Positions 9,021 to 18,719 of a stretch of DNA of 64,000 nt are shown piece after piece (within the stretch, counting starts at the first letter, position 1; every line of letters starts with the position of its first letter). The notes beneath the pieces were generated by a model. The model did no database searches, had not been told where the DNA came from, and worked only from the letters and a program-made list of their open reading frames with translations. The stretch is from CAZSWS01 sp964610765 (GTDB taxonomy: Bacteria; Bacteroidota; Bacteroidia; Bacteroidales; Tannerellaceae), in NCBI GenBank assembly GCA_964610765.1, contig CAZSWS010000003.1, positions 1 through 64,000 of the forward strand, in the 5' to 3' direction. The position numbers were made by a program, and so were the translations under genes.

Positions 9021-9419
9021 TCAGATAATTAGTTCTCTTGAGATGTTTTTAGCTATTTCTTCAAACTCTTCAGGTGTTAAAGAAAGCTTTTTGTTGCTAA
9101 AGTTCATGTCTGATTCACCATTCATGGGTATTAAATGGATGTGAGCATGAGGCACTTCGAGACCCATAACAGTCATGCCAATTCGTTTACTTGGAAGGGC
9201 TTTCTTCATAGCTTTAGCTACCTTTTTTGCAAAGACAATGTAGCGTTGTAGTAGTTCATCATCGATGTCAAAAAGATAGTCAACTTCTTTTTTAGGGATA
9301 ACAAGTGTATGTCCTTTTGCAATTGGATTTATATCTAAAAAAGCAAAGAATTCATTGTCTTCGGCAATTTTGTAACTTGGGATTTCTCCCGCAGCTATTT
9401 TGCTGAATATGGTAGCCAT
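9021..9419 (-). CDS. HIT family nucleotide hydrolase
   Basis: 132 residues, normal for a HIT-domain protein. The histidine triad is intact (VPHAHIHLIP, about residues 88-97), preceded by the conserved FLDINPIAKGHTLVIPKK strand-loop. HIT enzymes hydrolyse nucleoside phosphoramidates, adenylated compounds or dinucleoside polyphosphates; the exact substrate is not predictable. It starts 6 bp after the greA stop on the same strand, so the two form an operon with greA first. Confidence 0.92.
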   Translation of the reverse strand: MATIFSKIAAGEIPSYKIAEDNEFFAFLDINPIAKGHTLVIPKKEVDYLFDIDDELLQRYIVFAKKVAKAMKKALPSKRIGMTVMGLEVPHAHIHLIPMNGESDMNFSNKKLSLTPEEFEEIAKNISRELII

Positions 9420-9425
9420 AGGTCT

Positions 9426-9896
9426 TTAGATTGAAATTTCTAATATTTTGAAGCTCGCAGTCCCGGATGGGATTGCAATATCAACAGCATCTCCTACTTT
9501 TTTCCCAATTAGACCTTGGGCTATGGGGGTGCTTACCGCAATCTTGTTTTCCTTCAAATTCGCTTCTGAATCAGAAACGATGGTGTATGTCATGACTGCA
9601 TTGTTTTTAAGATTCTTAATCTTTACTTTATTCAATATTTGTACGACATCTGTTTGTATGCTGCTTTCATCAATCAGACGTGCGTTCGCAATCAGTTCTT
9701 TTAGGTGAGCTAGCTTTGCTTCCATGATGCCTTGCGCTTCTTTAGCAGCATCATATTCTGCATTTTCTGATAAATCTCCTTTGTCACGGGCTTCTGCTAT
9801 TTGGGCTGATATTTCGGCTCTTTTAACAGACTCAAGATAATTAATATCTTCCATTATCTTATTGTAGCCCTCTTCTGTCATGTAGTTGATAGCCAT
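9426..9896 (-). CDS. greA: Transcription elongation factor GreA
   Basis: 156 residues. The N-terminal coiled coil carries the tip motif with acidic residues (ARDKGDLSENAEYDAAKEAQG, about 36-56) that reach into the RNA polymerase channel and stimulate cleavage of backtracked transcripts. The C-terminal FKBP-like domain (ISTPIAQGLIGKKVGDAVDI pattern) binds the polymerase. First gene of a greA-HIT operon. The 5' leader is very A/T-rich; no TAnnTTTG match is evident. Confidence 0.97.
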   Translation of the reverse strand: MAINYMTEEGYNKIMEDINYLESVKRAEISAQIAEARDKGDLSENAEYDAAKEAQGIMEAKLAHLKELIANARLIDESSIQTDVVQILNKVKIKNLKNNAVMTYTIVSDSEANLKENKIAVSTPIAQGLIGKKVGDAVDIAIPSGTASFKILEISI

Positions 9897-9938
9897 GTGA
9901 ATACTTTATTTTAGTTTTTAATAATTTATTAATAAAAA

Positions 9939-9966
9939 AAAGAATCCCGATCAAATATATGATCGG
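9939..9966 (-). terminator. Rho-independent terminator of DUF4369 lipoprotein gene
   Basis: Stem CCGATCA-aatata-TGATCGG at 9947-9966, followed on the minus strand by GATTCTTTTTTT. It ends the transcript of the upstream minus-strand gene before the greA promoter region. Confidence 0.75.
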
Positions 9967-10066
9967 AACTCCTGTCTCTGATATATTACAAAGATACTGT
10001 TTTGTATCAAATATTCAAAAGAGGAGAAAATGTTCTACAACATGGATGTAGCTATGTATCGCTTAT

Positions 10067-11227
10067 TTATAAAAGGGAGATAAGGTCTTTCTCTAGGTTT
10101 TCGAGTGTTTCTACTTTTTTAGTGAGATTGCCTTTTTTATCTATGATGTATATACAGGGCAATTGTTTCACATTGTACATAGCTGCTATTTTGGAATAGA
10201 CTGATTGAGGGTCATGCACAGTGTACCAAGGTTTGGTATATGCAATGTTTTTCCATAAATGTTCATCTGTATCTAATGAGACTTGGTAAATCGTTAAGCC
10301 TCTGTTGCTGTATTTTTGGTAGATGTTATCTAGATAACCGTTTAATTCTTCAGCCCATTCAGCTTGATATACCGTAAAGTTTATGAGTGTTACCTTGTTT
10401 TGAGATATTTCACTCAATTTGATTTTCTCTCCTTTGACATTGGGAAGCTCTATTTCCAGATAAGAAACTTCTTTTGTTTCGATATTGGAAAAGTCAACAT
10501 CTCTTTTTGCTCGCGTAACCTTGATAGATTGTAAGGCTAGGTTATGAAGATGCTTAGCACGTTCGCTTTCCGGATATTTATAGTCGTAGCTAGTAGCTAC
10601 TGCAGCAAATGCTTTCGAGTCGTTCGAATCGTATAAGTCAAAAAGAAGTAGCCCGTCAAAGGTTTGAAAAAGGGCAAAATAAGCTGCGGTTGACATGGGG
10701 GCACCATAGATGTACTTGGTCGCTATCTCTTTGTAGTTATCTATCGCTTCTTGTATTTGAACAGTAAACTCTTCGTCAGATAGTTGTTTGTCCTGATGTT
10801 GTTTGCGTAGCTTAGAAATAACTTGATTAGCGTCTAGTTGTGCAAGAGCAATGTTTTTAATTGCTTTATTGTTTTCAGAGTCTTCGATAGAATAAGACGT
10901 TGCAAACGTTCCTGCATCAGCTTGTATAGTGATAGTCTCTGTTGAGTCAATAGCAAAATTGATTAGATTTCCATTTAGCTGTATTTGGTAAAAATCAGGA
11001 AACGCTGTCTTGGGCTTTTTGAATGAGAATTTGCCACTAGGGTTTAGCTTAACTGAATCAATTTTATCAACCGAAGATAGCCCAACGTGTGTAAGGTATA
11101 AAGTTTGCCCATCCGCTCCATTTATGACTCCTTCTACTGTGAATTCATTGGATTTACCACATGAAGCAACTAGAATGGTTAAAAAGAGCAAGTAGCATAT
11201 AATGGTTTGTGTTGAAAATCTCTTCAT
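10067..11227 (-). CDS. DUF4369-thioredoxin-like lipoprotein
   Basis: 386 residues from ATG 11225-11227. Lipoprotein signal peptide with lipobox (LTILVASCGKS, Cys about residue 23). Residues 30-130 form a DUF4369 beta domain (FTVEGVINGADGQTLYLTHV) and residues 245-386 a thioredoxin fold (LSEISQNKVTLINFTVYQAEWAEELN...). The CxxC active site is missing: the position reads YQAEWAE, so no redox activity is expected. Such proteins are common in Bacteroides, usually envelope-anchored and of unknown role. A longer frame exists upstream, but the TATCTTTG box at 11269-11276 places the transcript start inside it. Confidence 0.83.
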   Translation of the reverse strand: MKRFSTQTIICYLLFLTILVASCGKSNEFTVEGVINGADGQTLYLTHVGLSSVDKIDSVKLNPSGKFSFKKPKTAFPDFYQIQLNGNLINFAIDSTETITIQADAGTFATSYSIEDSENNKAIKNIALAQLDANQVISKLRKQHQDKQLSDEEFTVQIQEAIDNYKEIATKYIYGAPMSTAAYFALFQTFDGLLLFDLYDSNDSKAFAAVATSYDYKYPESERAKHLHNLALQSIKVTRAKRDVDFSNIETKEVSYLEIELPNVKGEKIKLSEISQNKVTLINFTVYQAEWAEELNGYLDNIYQKYSNRGLTIYQVSLDTDEHLWKNIAYTKPWYTVHDPQSVYSKIAAMYNVKQLPCIYIIDKKGNLTKKVETLENLEKDLISLL

Positions 11228-11268
11228 ATTCTTTACGAGTCTTATAATATAATTCTTGAAATAAGTTA

Positions 11269-11276
11269 CAAAGATA
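11269..11276 (-). promoter_or_regulatory. Promoter -7 box of DUF4369 lipoprotein gene
   Basis: Minus-strand TATCTTTG, exact TAnnTTTG match, 42 bp upstream of ATG 11227. Confidence 0.7.
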
Positions 11277-11616
11277 CTTATTTTATTTTTATATATTTTA
11301 TAATAATCAGACCTTTTTTTGCAAAACATTGATTTGCTTCTTAGCTCTCTGTTTTAAGTCTTTATATTGTGTTTGTATGAGTCGATTTTGGGAAGGAAAT
11401 ATCACGTGTAAGGATGGATGTTATATAAAGACTTATTCGTGCTTTTTGTGATAAAATTCTTGATGAATAGGGCGAGATGTAAATATCCTATAAAGACTCT
11501 TTTGGCTGTCGAAGACTCCATGTGTAAAAAAGAGACATTGTTGATTTTTATGAGACGAATAGCAAGATGTGCTAACAGTATCTTTCGATAAGTTAGTTGA
11601 TTAAGAATAAAAAATG
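11277..11616. other. Intergenic region, nothing specific
   Basis: A/T-rich divergent spacer. A 76-codon minus-strand frame inside it lacks any recognised domain and a plausible start context, so I do not call it. Confidence 0.4.
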
Positions 11617-11624
11617 TATTTTTG
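11617..11624 (+). promoter_or_regulatory. Promoter -7 box of metal-efflux cluster
   Basis: TATTTTTG matches TAnnTTTG just before the DUF6769-like gene. A TTG at 11622 overlaps the box and cannot be the start codon. Confidence 0.6.
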
Positions 11625-11633
11625 TTGTTCAAA

Positions 11634-12041
11634 ATGATGAAAGTAGAAGGGAAAATAAGATCCTTAATATTGTCACTTGCCTTTATATTTGTTGCGACAA
11701 TATTAATACCTCATCAGCATCATGCTGATGGGACTCCTTGTTTTGAAATCATTCATCAACATGGGCATGAAGATGCACCGGAGTCGACTGGGCACACATC
11801 GCATGACGACTGTGCTTCTTTTGGTCATAATGTTATATACCATGGTGATAACCATCAAGAGTATAAATACTACATTAATCCCGTTCTGATTCTGTTTCCA
11901 CTTTACGCAATTTACACCATTGATTCATATATTCAATCGCCTATTTCTTTTGGGGCATGGGAATGTCCGGAATATGCCGAATCAATCTACCATGTGCACC
12001 TTGTACGTAGTCTGGGATTGCGTGCTCCTCCTCGTGTATAA
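11634..12041 (+). CDS. His-rich small exported/membrane protein (DUF6769-like)
   Basis: 135 residues. An N-terminal hydrophobic segment (SLILSLAFIFVATILIPH) is followed by a His-rich stretch (PHQHHADG...EIIHQHGHED...HTSHDDCASFGH) and a second hydrophobic segment (YINPVLILFPLYAIYTI). The many His and acidic residues suggest binding of divalent metal in the periplasm. Proteins of this kind regularly sit upstream of CusA/CzcA efflux operons in Bacteroides; here the RND adaptor follows 119 bp downstream. Start is ATG 11634 or 11637. A metallochaperone or sensor role is inference. Confidence 0.72.
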   Translation: MMKVEGKIRSLILSLAFIFVATILIPHQHHADGTPCFEIIHQHGHEDAPESTGHTSHDDCASFGHNVIYHGDNHQEYKYYINPVLILFPLYAIYTIDSYIQSPISFGAWECPEYAESIYHVHLVRSLGLRAPPRV

Positions 12042-12062
12042 TCAACGTAACTCTTTTAGGTA

Positions 12063-12077
12063 GGTTTTTTAAAAACC
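12063..12077. promoter_or_regulatory. Small palindrome upstream of efflux operon
   Basis: GGTTTTTTAAAAACC in the leader between the His-rich gene and the RND adaptor. It could be an operator for a metal-responsive regulator or a weak hairpin; function unknown. Confidence 0.3.
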
Positions 12078-12160
12078 AGTTAGGTCTATCCAACATGTTT
12101 TAGTTGCGATAGCTCATTTTCTTTTCATAAATACACGTAATTATAAAAAATAAATAACTC

Positions 12161-13423
12161 ATGAAAAATATAGGATTAATATGCCTAATTGCCGCTTATC
12201 TGTTAGTGGGATGTGCGAAAAACAATACCAATCATGACCACGCGCATGATGAAACTTGTACACACGATCATGACCACTTGTCTGAGCATAGCCATGAGCA
12301 TGAACATGAACATGACGAAGAGCATAACCACGAACACGACGGAGATCATAGTCATGACCATGATAACGCCCATGACCATGCTTCCGGCTCTGAAAATCCG
12401 GACGAAGTCGTATTTCCACCTGAAAAAGCGCAGGCAGTAGGTTTAAAAACAATAGTATTAGAGGCTGGTGACTTTAAAGAAGTAATTAAAACGAGTGGAC
12501 ATATTCAGTCGGCTCAAGGAGATGAATCTGTTTTAGTCGCTACGGTTAATGGGGTAGTGAAGTTAGGTCGTCTTCCTTTTTTAGAAGGAACATCCGTACA
12601 TAAAGGACAAGCCGTTTTGAGTCTAACCAGCTCTAATCTAGCAGATGGAGATATTGTTGTTCGTACACGTTCTGCTTACGAGCTTGCAAAAAAAGAATTT
12701 GAAAGAGCCGAAGCGCTTGTGGATAGTAAAATTGTCTCTGCCAAAGAGTTTGAGCAGGCTAAAACAAATTATGAACAAGCTAAAGCTGCTTATGATGCCA
12801 TTTCAACTAGTGACTCGGGCTCAGGTATTTCGGTATCCTCACCCATTAGTGGCTATATTAAGAATATTCAAGTAAATGAAGGAGAATATGTGACGGTAGG
12901 GCAACCTTTGGCTACAATCTCTCAGAACAAACGATTGGTTTTAAGGGCTGAGGTAGCTGAAAAATATTATCATAAACTATCTCGTATTCGTACAGCAAAC
13001 TTTTACACCCCGTATGATAAGAAAGTATATAATTTGACAGAATTAAACGGTCGTGTTTTATCGTATGGAAAGTCTACCGGCGAAACATCGTTTTATGTAC
13101 CTGTAAACTTTGAGTTTGACAATCGAGGAGATATTGTTCCGGGTTCGTATGTCGAAGTATATTTGCAGTCAGACCCGATAGCGAATGTCTTATCTCTTCC
13201 TGTATCATCACTTGTTGAAATTCAAGGTACATATTTTGTGTTTGTCCGTTTAGATGAAGAATGCTTCCGCAAGCAAGAGGTTTCGCTAGGAATGAATGAT
13301 GGTCAGCATGTTCAAATTCTTTCAGGTGTACATGCCGGAGATGAGGTCGTAACGGAGGCAGCCTATCAATTAAGATTAGCATCTGTGTCTGGAGTTATGC
13401 CTGCGCATACTCATAATCATTAA
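12161..13423 (+). CDS. RND efflux periplasmic adaptor with His-rich N-terminus
   Basis: 420 residues. Lipoprotein signal (IAAYLLVGCAKN). Residues 24-75 are an extreme His/Asp/Glu stretch made of HDH, HEH and HDHD runs, well suited to binding metal ions. The membrane-fusion core follows: lipoyl half (VNGVVKLGRLPFLEGTSVHKGQAVLSL), an alpha-hairpin (YELAKKEFERAEALVDSKIVSAKEFEQAK), the second lipoyl half (SVSSPISGYIKNIQVNEGEYVTVGQPL) and beta-barrel domains. It links the inner-membrane pump to the outer-membrane channel and may hand metal to the pump. It is 18 bp upstream of the pump gene. Confidence 0.92.
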   Translation: MKNIGLICLIAAYLLVGCAKNNTNHDHAHDETCTHDHDHLSEHSHEHEHEHDEEHNHEHDGDHSHDHDNAHDHASGSENPDEVVFPPEKAQAVGLKTIVLEAGDFKEVIKTSGHIQSAQGDESVLVATVNGVVKLGRLPFLEGTSVHKGQAVLSLTSSNLADGDIVVRTRSAYELAKKEFERAEALVDSKIVSAKEFEQAKTNYEQAKAAYDAISTSDSGSGISVSSPISGYIKNIQVNEGEYVTVGQPLATISQNKRLVLRAEVAEKYYHKLSRIRTANFYTPYDKKVYNLTELNGRVLSYGKSTGETSFYVPVNFEFDNRGDIVPGSYVEVYLQSDPIANVLSLPVSSLVEIQGTYFVFVRLDEECFRKQEVSLGMNDGQHVQILSGVHAGDEVVTEAAYQLRLASVSGVMPAHTHNH

Positions 13424-13441
13424 TAAAGGAGGGGATTTATT

Positions 13442-16400
13442 ATGTTGAATAAAGTAATTTATCACTCTCTTCAGAATCGCTTTATAGTGTTGATATGCTC
13501 TGTGCTATTGATGATAGCCGGAGTATATACTGCTTTCCATACAGATGTCGATGTATTTCCGGATTTGAATGCACCAACCGTTGTTATCATGACTGAAGCA
13601 CAAGGCTTAGCTCCAGAAGAGGTTGAGCGAATCGTTACGTTCCCGGTCGAGACAGCTGTAAATGGAGCGACAGATGTGCGTCGTGTCCGATCCTCTTCCA
13701 CAACCGGCTTTTCGGTTGTCTGGGTTGAGTTTGATTGGGGTACGGATGTTTATCTGGCTCGTCAAATCGTATCTGAAAAGCTTGCAATTGTAAGTGAGAG
13801 TCTGCCGGAATATGTAGGTAAGCCAACCTTAGGGCCTCAGTCTTCGATTTTAGGTGAGATGCTTATTGTTGGATTGACAGCAGATAGTACTTCTTTGTTA
13901 GATTTGCGTACAATAGCCGATTGGACGATTCGCCCTAGACTTCTCTCAACCGGTGGTGTGGCACAAGTTGCTGTGCTTGGGGGAGATATTAAAGAATATC
14001 AGATACTCTTGGATGAAGGACGTATGAAACATTACGGAATTACACTGGATGAAGTGTTGTCTGTAACAAGAAATATGAACCGAAATGCCAATGGAGGGAT
14101 TTTGTATGAGTATGGCAATGAATATATCATTCAAGGTGTGCTTGCCAGCACCGATGTTGAAAAAATAGGGAAAGGGCTTGTACGTCTTATAGATGGAGTG
14201 CCGGTAACTTTAGCAGATATAGCAGATATACAAATTGGAGCGAAAGCCCCTAAATTAGGAACGGCTTCTGTGCGAGCCCAGTCGGGTGTTTTGTTAACAG
14301 TGACCAAGCAACCCTATACCAATACGGTAGAGTTAACGAAGCAATTGGATGAAGTGATGTTTGATCTTCAAAAGACACTTCCTGCCGATGTAGTTATTTC
14401 TACTGATATTTTCCGTCAAAGCCACTTTATCGAAGGGGCTATTAATAATATTCGTGATTGCTTATTAGAAGGAAGCTTTTTCGTTATTATAATCCTGTTA
14501 ATATTTTTGATGAATCTACGTACCACAGTCATCTCGCTCATTGCAATGCCTCTTTCATTGCTTGTGTCAGTTATTGTACTGCATATCTTTGGGTTGACCA
14601 TTAATACAATGAGTTTGGGAGGGTTGGCTATTGCTATAGGTTCGTTAGTGGATGATGCGATTGTAGACGTGGAAAATGTATATCGACATATACGAGAAAA
14701 CCGGATGTTACCTCCTGACGAAAGAAAGAGTACATTCCAAATTGTTTATGACGCTTCTTCGGAGGTTCGGATGCCTATTTTTAACTCAACATTGATTATT
14801 GTAGCAAGCTTTGTGCCTCTTTTCTTCCTGACAGGGATGGAAGGGCGAATGCTGATTCCGTTAGGAATTGCATTTATTGTTGCATTGTTTGCATCTACCG
14901 TGATTGCTTTGACCTTAACTCCCGTTTTATGTAGCTATTTATTGAACACAAAGTCGCTGGGAGAAAAAGAAGCAAAAGAGTCTATCGTTGCTCGTAAATT
15001 AAAGCAATGGTATCATGTTGCTTTAGACAAAGCATTGAATCATAAAAAGATTATCCTGGGAAGCACGTTTGTTATCTTCGTATTTTCCGTAGGGCTGTTT
15101 TTTACACTGGGTCGTAACTTTCTGCCTCCTTTTAATGAAGGCTCCTTTACGGTAAATGTGAGTAGCTTACCCGGTATTTCTTTAGAGGAATCAGACAAAA
15201 TGGGCTTGTTGGCTGAAAAGCTATTGTTAGAAGTTCCTGAAATACAAACAGTAGCCCGCAAGACAGGGCGCGCAGAGCTTGATGAGCATGCATTGGGAGT
15301 CAATGAGTCTGAAATCGAAGCTCCATTTATACTGGATAAGCGAAGTCGTGAAGAAGTCGCTAATGATGTTCGTGAAAAGTTGTCAACTATCAGTGGTGCA
15401 AACATTGAAATAGGTCAGCCTATAACACATCGTATTGATGCGATGCTTTCGGGTACTGAAGCAAGTATTGCGATTAAGCTTTTCGGAAACGATCTTAATC
15501 GATTGTTTACGATTGGGAATGAAATTCAGTCGGCCGTAGAAGATGTACCCGGTCTGGTTGACTTAAAAGTTGAACAACAAATTGAGCGTCCTCAGTTGAG
15601 CATCACTCCACGCCGTGAATTATTGGCTAAGTATGGTATATCGCTTCCTGAATTCGAAGAATATATCAATGTCATGTTTGCCGGCGAGGCAGTAAGTGAG
15701 GTATATGAAGAAGGAAAATATTTTGACCTAACGTTGAAAGTTGCTGAACACAGCCGAGAGACGATGGCTGCTATAGGTGATATGATGGTAGATGCTGAAG
15801 GACTGAAAGTTCCTCTGAGCAATTTAGCAGATATTCGTTCTTCTTCCGGACCGAACACCATCAATCGTGAGAATGTGCAGCGTAAGATTGTAGTCAGTTC
15901 TAATGTCTCCGGTCGCGATTTGCTAGGAGCTGTTGATGATATCAAAGCGCGGATAGAGAAAAATATTCAACTACCTGAAGGCTATCATATAGAATATGGA
16001 GGGCAGTTTGAAAGCGAAGAGTCAGCTAGTAGAACTCTTCTGGTCACTTCGTTAATGGCTATACTCGTTATATTTATGTTGCTTTATATGCAGTTTAAAG
16101 ACGTATTGGAAAGTGGTGTGGTACTGCTCAACTTGCCTTTGGCATTGATTGGAGGCGTACTCATATTAAAACTAACTTCAGGCGAAGTAAGCATCCCTGC
16201 CATTATAGGATTTATCTCTCTCTTTGGTATAGCTACTCGAAATGGAATGCTGTTAATCAGCCATTATCAGCAGCTACGTTCCGAAGGTTTGTCTTTGCAC
16301 GATGCCGTGATTCAAGGGTCGCTTGACCGATTGAATCCTATTTTAATGACTGCTCTTTGTTCGGCATTGGCTTTGGTCCCTTTAGCAATGAAAGGACATT

Positions 16401-16567
16401 TGACAGGCAACGAAATACAGAGTCCAATGGCTATTGTTATTTTAGGTGGGCTATTGACCTCAACCTTTTTGAACGGTTTTATCATTCCTATTGTTTATTT
16501 GTTGATAAACAAAAAAGAGGTGGATAGCCAAAAGACAAGTGTAATTACTCAAAAACTGGAAAAATGA
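13442..16567 (+). CDS. CusA/CzcA-family heavy-metal RND efflux pump
   Basis: 1041 residues, full length for an RND transporter: N-terminal membrane helix, two large periplasmic loops and two blocks of six helices. The heavy-metal-efflux signature in TM4 is present (GSLVDDAIVDVENVYRHIRENR, about 405-426) with the acidic residues used for proton coupling. The protein drives proton-dependent export of divalent or monovalent metal ions from periplasm or cytosol through a tripartite complex with the flanking adaptor and outer-membrane factor. Metal specificity cannot be settled from sequence; the His-rich partner fits Zn, Co, Ni or Cu. Confidence 0.95.
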   Translation: MLNKVIYHSLQNRFIVLICSVLLMIAGVYTAFHTDVDVFPDLNAPTVVIMTEAQGLAPEEVERIVTFPVETAVNGATDVRRVRSSSTTGFSVVWVEFDWGTDVYLARQIVSEKLAIVSESLPEYVGKPTLGPQSSILGEMLIVGLTADSTSLLDLRTIADWTIRPRLLSTGGVAQVAVLGGDIKEYQILLDEGRMKHYGITLDEVLSVTRNMNRNANGGILYEYGNEYIIQGVLASTDVEKIGKGLVRLIDGVPVTLADIADIQIGAKAPKLGTASVRAQSGVLLTVTKQPYTNTVELTKQLDEVMFDLQKTLPADVVISTDIFRQSHFIEGAINNIRDCLLEGSFFVIIILLIFLMNLRTTVISLIAMPLSLLVSVIVLHIFGLTINTMSLGGLAIAIGSLVDDAIVDVENVYRHIRENRMLPPDERKSTFQIVYDASSEVRMPIFNSTLIIVASFVPLFFLTGMEGRMLIPLGIAFIVALFASTVIALTLTPVLCSYLLNTKSLGEKEAKESIVARKLKQWYHVALDKALNHKKIILGSTFVIFVFSVGLFFTLGRNFLPPFNEGSFTVNVSSLPGISLEESDKMGLLAEKLLLEVPEIQTVARKTGRAELDEHALGVNESEIEAPFILDKRSREEVANDVREKLSTISGANIEIGQPITHRIDAMLSGTEASIAIKLFGNDLNRLFTIGNEIQSAVEDVPGLVDLKVEQQIERPQLSITPRRELLAKYGISLPEFEEYINVMFAGEAVSEVYEEGKYFDLTLKVAEHSRETMAAIGDMMVDAEGLKVPLSNLADIRSSSGPNTINRENVQRKIVVSSNVSGRDLLGAVDDIKARIEKNIQLPEGYHIEYGGQFESEESASRTLLVTSLMAILVIFMLLYMQFKDVLESGVVLLNLPLALIGGVLILKLTSGEVSIPAIIGFISLFGIATRNGMLLISHYQQLRSEGLSLHDAVIQGSLDRLNPILMTALCSALALVPLAMKGHLTGNEIQSPMAIVILGGLLTSTFLNGFIIPIVYLLINKKEVDSQKTSVITQKLEK

Positions 16568-17742
16568 AACAGATTATTATACTAATAGCTTTATTGTGCT
16601 CTACTACGTTGGTAGCACAGACAGCTTTTGAAGATGTGTTGAGAAGTATAGAGATGAATAATAATGCGTTGAAAGCAGGTTATAGTGAGATGGAAGCTCA
16701 GAAGCTAGATGCTAAAGCTGCAAATAACCTAAAAAACCCGACCGTGTCCTATTCACACCTCTATGGCAATAGACCCGGAGCAGGATTTCAAGGTGAGTTT
16801 GTAGCTAGTCAATCTTTCGACTTTCCTTCGGCTTATGTACAACGCCATAAACGAGCTAAAGAAAGAGGTGTTTCGTTAGATTATCAGTATCGGGATATGC
16901 GCAGACAAATTTTATTACAAGCTAAAGAAGTATGTTTGGATCTCATATATCTCAAACAGCAACGACAACTGCTTGAAAAGCGCTATCAGAATGCAAAACA
17001 GCTTGCTGATGCGTATACTATGCGTTTTAAAGCGGGGGATGCCGATATTTTGGAAACGAATAAAATTGAACTGGAACTACTGAATGTTGATACTGAGGTT
17101 AGGCAAAATGGAATGGATGCACAGAAAAAGATGAATGAACTGGTTGTGTTAAACGGAGGTGTACCTATTGTATTAGCGGATACTGTTTTTGTTTCTGATG
17201 TTTCTTTGCTGCCTTTAGCCGAATTGCTGGAAGAAGTTATGGCTGCAAATCCGGATGTCATGGCCAAACGTAGCGAGCAACTTGTCTCTAACCTCAATTT
17301 AAAAGCGGTACGTTCAGAAGGCTTACCTGAAATAGAAGTGGGGTATCGGATGAATCCTGCTTCAGGGGGTGAACGCTTTAATGGATTTATGGTTGGGTTG
17401 AGTATCCCAATCTTTGCTAATAAGAATAAAGTTAAATCGGCTAAAGCAATGACGCGTATGGCTGATTTTCAGTATGAAAATACATTAGTCAGCTTGCGGC
17501 ATGAATTGATGGGGCTTTATAGTGATGCTGTCTCTTTACAGGAGTCTGTGCAGTTGTATAGCACCTTGCTAGAGAAGCAGCATACAATAGCCTTATTAAC
17601 ACAAGCGCTTAATGCCGGTCAGATTTCTGTCACAGAGTATTTTGTGAATACTGCAGCTTATTTCCAAAGCATGGAGAACTATCTTCAAGTTCAGAATGAA
17701 TATCATAAGCTGATAGCTAAGATATACGACTATCGTTTATAA
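16564..17742 (+). CDS. TolC/CzcC-like outer-membrane efflux protein
   Basis: 392 residues with signal peptide (MKQIIILIALLCSTTLVAQ). Two outer-membrane-efflux-protein repeats with long amphipathic helices (for example QRQLLEKRYQNAKQLADAYTMRF and the second copy ending KLIAKIYDYRL). It forms the outer-membrane channel of the tripartite metal pump. Its ATG overlaps the pump stop (ATGA at 16564-16567), a sign of translational coupling. A terminator hairpin follows 32 bp after the stop. Confidence 0.93.
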   Translation: MKQIIILIALLCSTTLVAQTAFEDVLRSIEMNNNALKAGYSEMEAQKLDAKAANNLKNPTVSYSHLYGNRPGAGFQGEFVASQSFDFPSAYVQRHKRAKERGVSLDYQYRDMRRQILLQAKEVCLDLIYLKQQRQLLEKRYQNAKQLADAYTMRFKAGDADILETNKIELELLNVDTEVRQNGMDAQKKMNELVVLNGGVPIVLADTVFVSDVSLLPLAELLEEVMAANPDVMAKRSEQLVSNLNLKAVRSEGLPEIEVGYRMNPASGGERFNGFMVGLSIPIFANKNKVKSAKAMTRMADFQYENTLVSLRHELMGLYSDAVSLQESVQLYSTLLEKQHTIALLTQALNAGQISVTEYFVNTAAYFQSMENYLQVQNEYHKLIAKIYDYRL

Positions 17743-17773
17743 AGCTACCTGCGTAGAGAGGTTTTTTTTAGAG

Positions 17774-17806
17774 GCACGGATAGACTGGTTTTATCCGTGC
17801 TTTTTC
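17774..17806 (+). terminator. Terminator of metal-efflux operon
   Basis: Stem GCACGGATA...TATCCGTGC (17774-17800) followed by TTTTTCC. Confidence 0.85.
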
Positions 17807-17934
17807 CTTTTGTTATGAAAGTTTCCGGTTAGATGTGATTGTGCTTTCTTCTTTTTTGTTGATGTAAGTTTTTTTCAGCTTCGTGTTTATTCTATTGTCT
17901 TGCAACTGATATTACGATAGACAGTGCTGAAAAC

Positions 17935-18588
17935 TTACAATGGCTTAGAGGTAATATTATATACTTGTTTGACTTTTTCAAGCTCTCCTGCAAAGTCTAT
18001 GTGCAAATCATGGAGTCGTGCATCCTTCATGTCGAACACCCAGCCGGCGACTTTTGGGTATCCTTTCTGAAAATAGGACTTTTGTACTTCAGACGTTTTA
18101 ATCACATTGATGCATTGTTCGTAGGTGTTTAGTTCGACCAGGCGTCTGTTCTTTGCTTCCTGATCTTCTATGGCATCTAGCTCTGCTTGATGAATACGAT
18201 ATACGTTTCGAATGGAACGTAACCATGGATTTAGAATACCGTAGTCTAAATTTTGCATAGCAGCCTTTATGCCTCCACAGTCATAATGACCACAAACAAT
18301 GATATACCGTACTTTGAGGTATTCTACGGCATAGTTTATGACCGAAAGGGCATTTAAATCAGTGTCGATAACCATGTTGGCTATATTACGGTGAATAAAT
18401 ACCTCGCCCGGTTTCAAGCCCATAATCTGGTTCGGGTGTACCCGGCTGTCCGAGCAACCAATATATAGAAAGTCGGGATGCTGTTCAGCGCTAAGTAACT
18501 TGAATAGTCCCGGGTTTTCCTCCTTATTTTTCTCGATCCACTCCTTGTTAGATTCAAATATCTTATTGTACTTTTCTTCGTCGGTCAT
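17935..18588 (-). CDS. can: Beta-class carbonic anhydrase
   Basis: 217 residues. The Zn ligands and catalytic dyad of beta enzymes are present: C45 and D47-R49 in CSDSRV, H101 and C104 in GHYDCGG. It interconverts carbon dioxide and bicarbonate in the cytosol, supplying bicarbonate for carboxylations that matter in CO2-dependent Bacteroides. Stand-alone gene, convergent with the efflux operon and followed upstream (on its own strand) by tRNA-Lys. Confidence 0.96.
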   Translation of the reverse strand: MTDEEKYNKIFESNKEWIEKNKEENPGLFKLLSAEQHPDFLYIGCSDSRVHPNQIMGLKPGEVFIHRNIANMVIDTDLNALSVINYAVEYLKVRYIIVCGHYDCGGIKAAMQNLDYGILNPWLRSIRNVYRIHQAELDAIEDQEAKNRRLVELNTYEQCINVIKTSEVQKSYFQKGYPKVAGWVFDMKDARLHDLHIDFAGELEKVKQVYNITSKPL

Positions 18589-18719
18589 CTTGAATCATTT
18601 TTTTAAGTTACCTGCTAAAGATAGAGTTATTTGAGGAATATAAGCAAAGGTGTATGGGTGAAAATACCGGCGTAGCGTCTTTTGAATATAATCTAAGAAG
18701 GATGCTTTTTGAGAAAAAC

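Noticed and set aside
11402..11632. 76-codon minus-strand frame before the metal-efflux cluster
   Set aside because: No recognised domain or promoter; it overlaps the forward promoter and is compositionally like the surrounding spacer.
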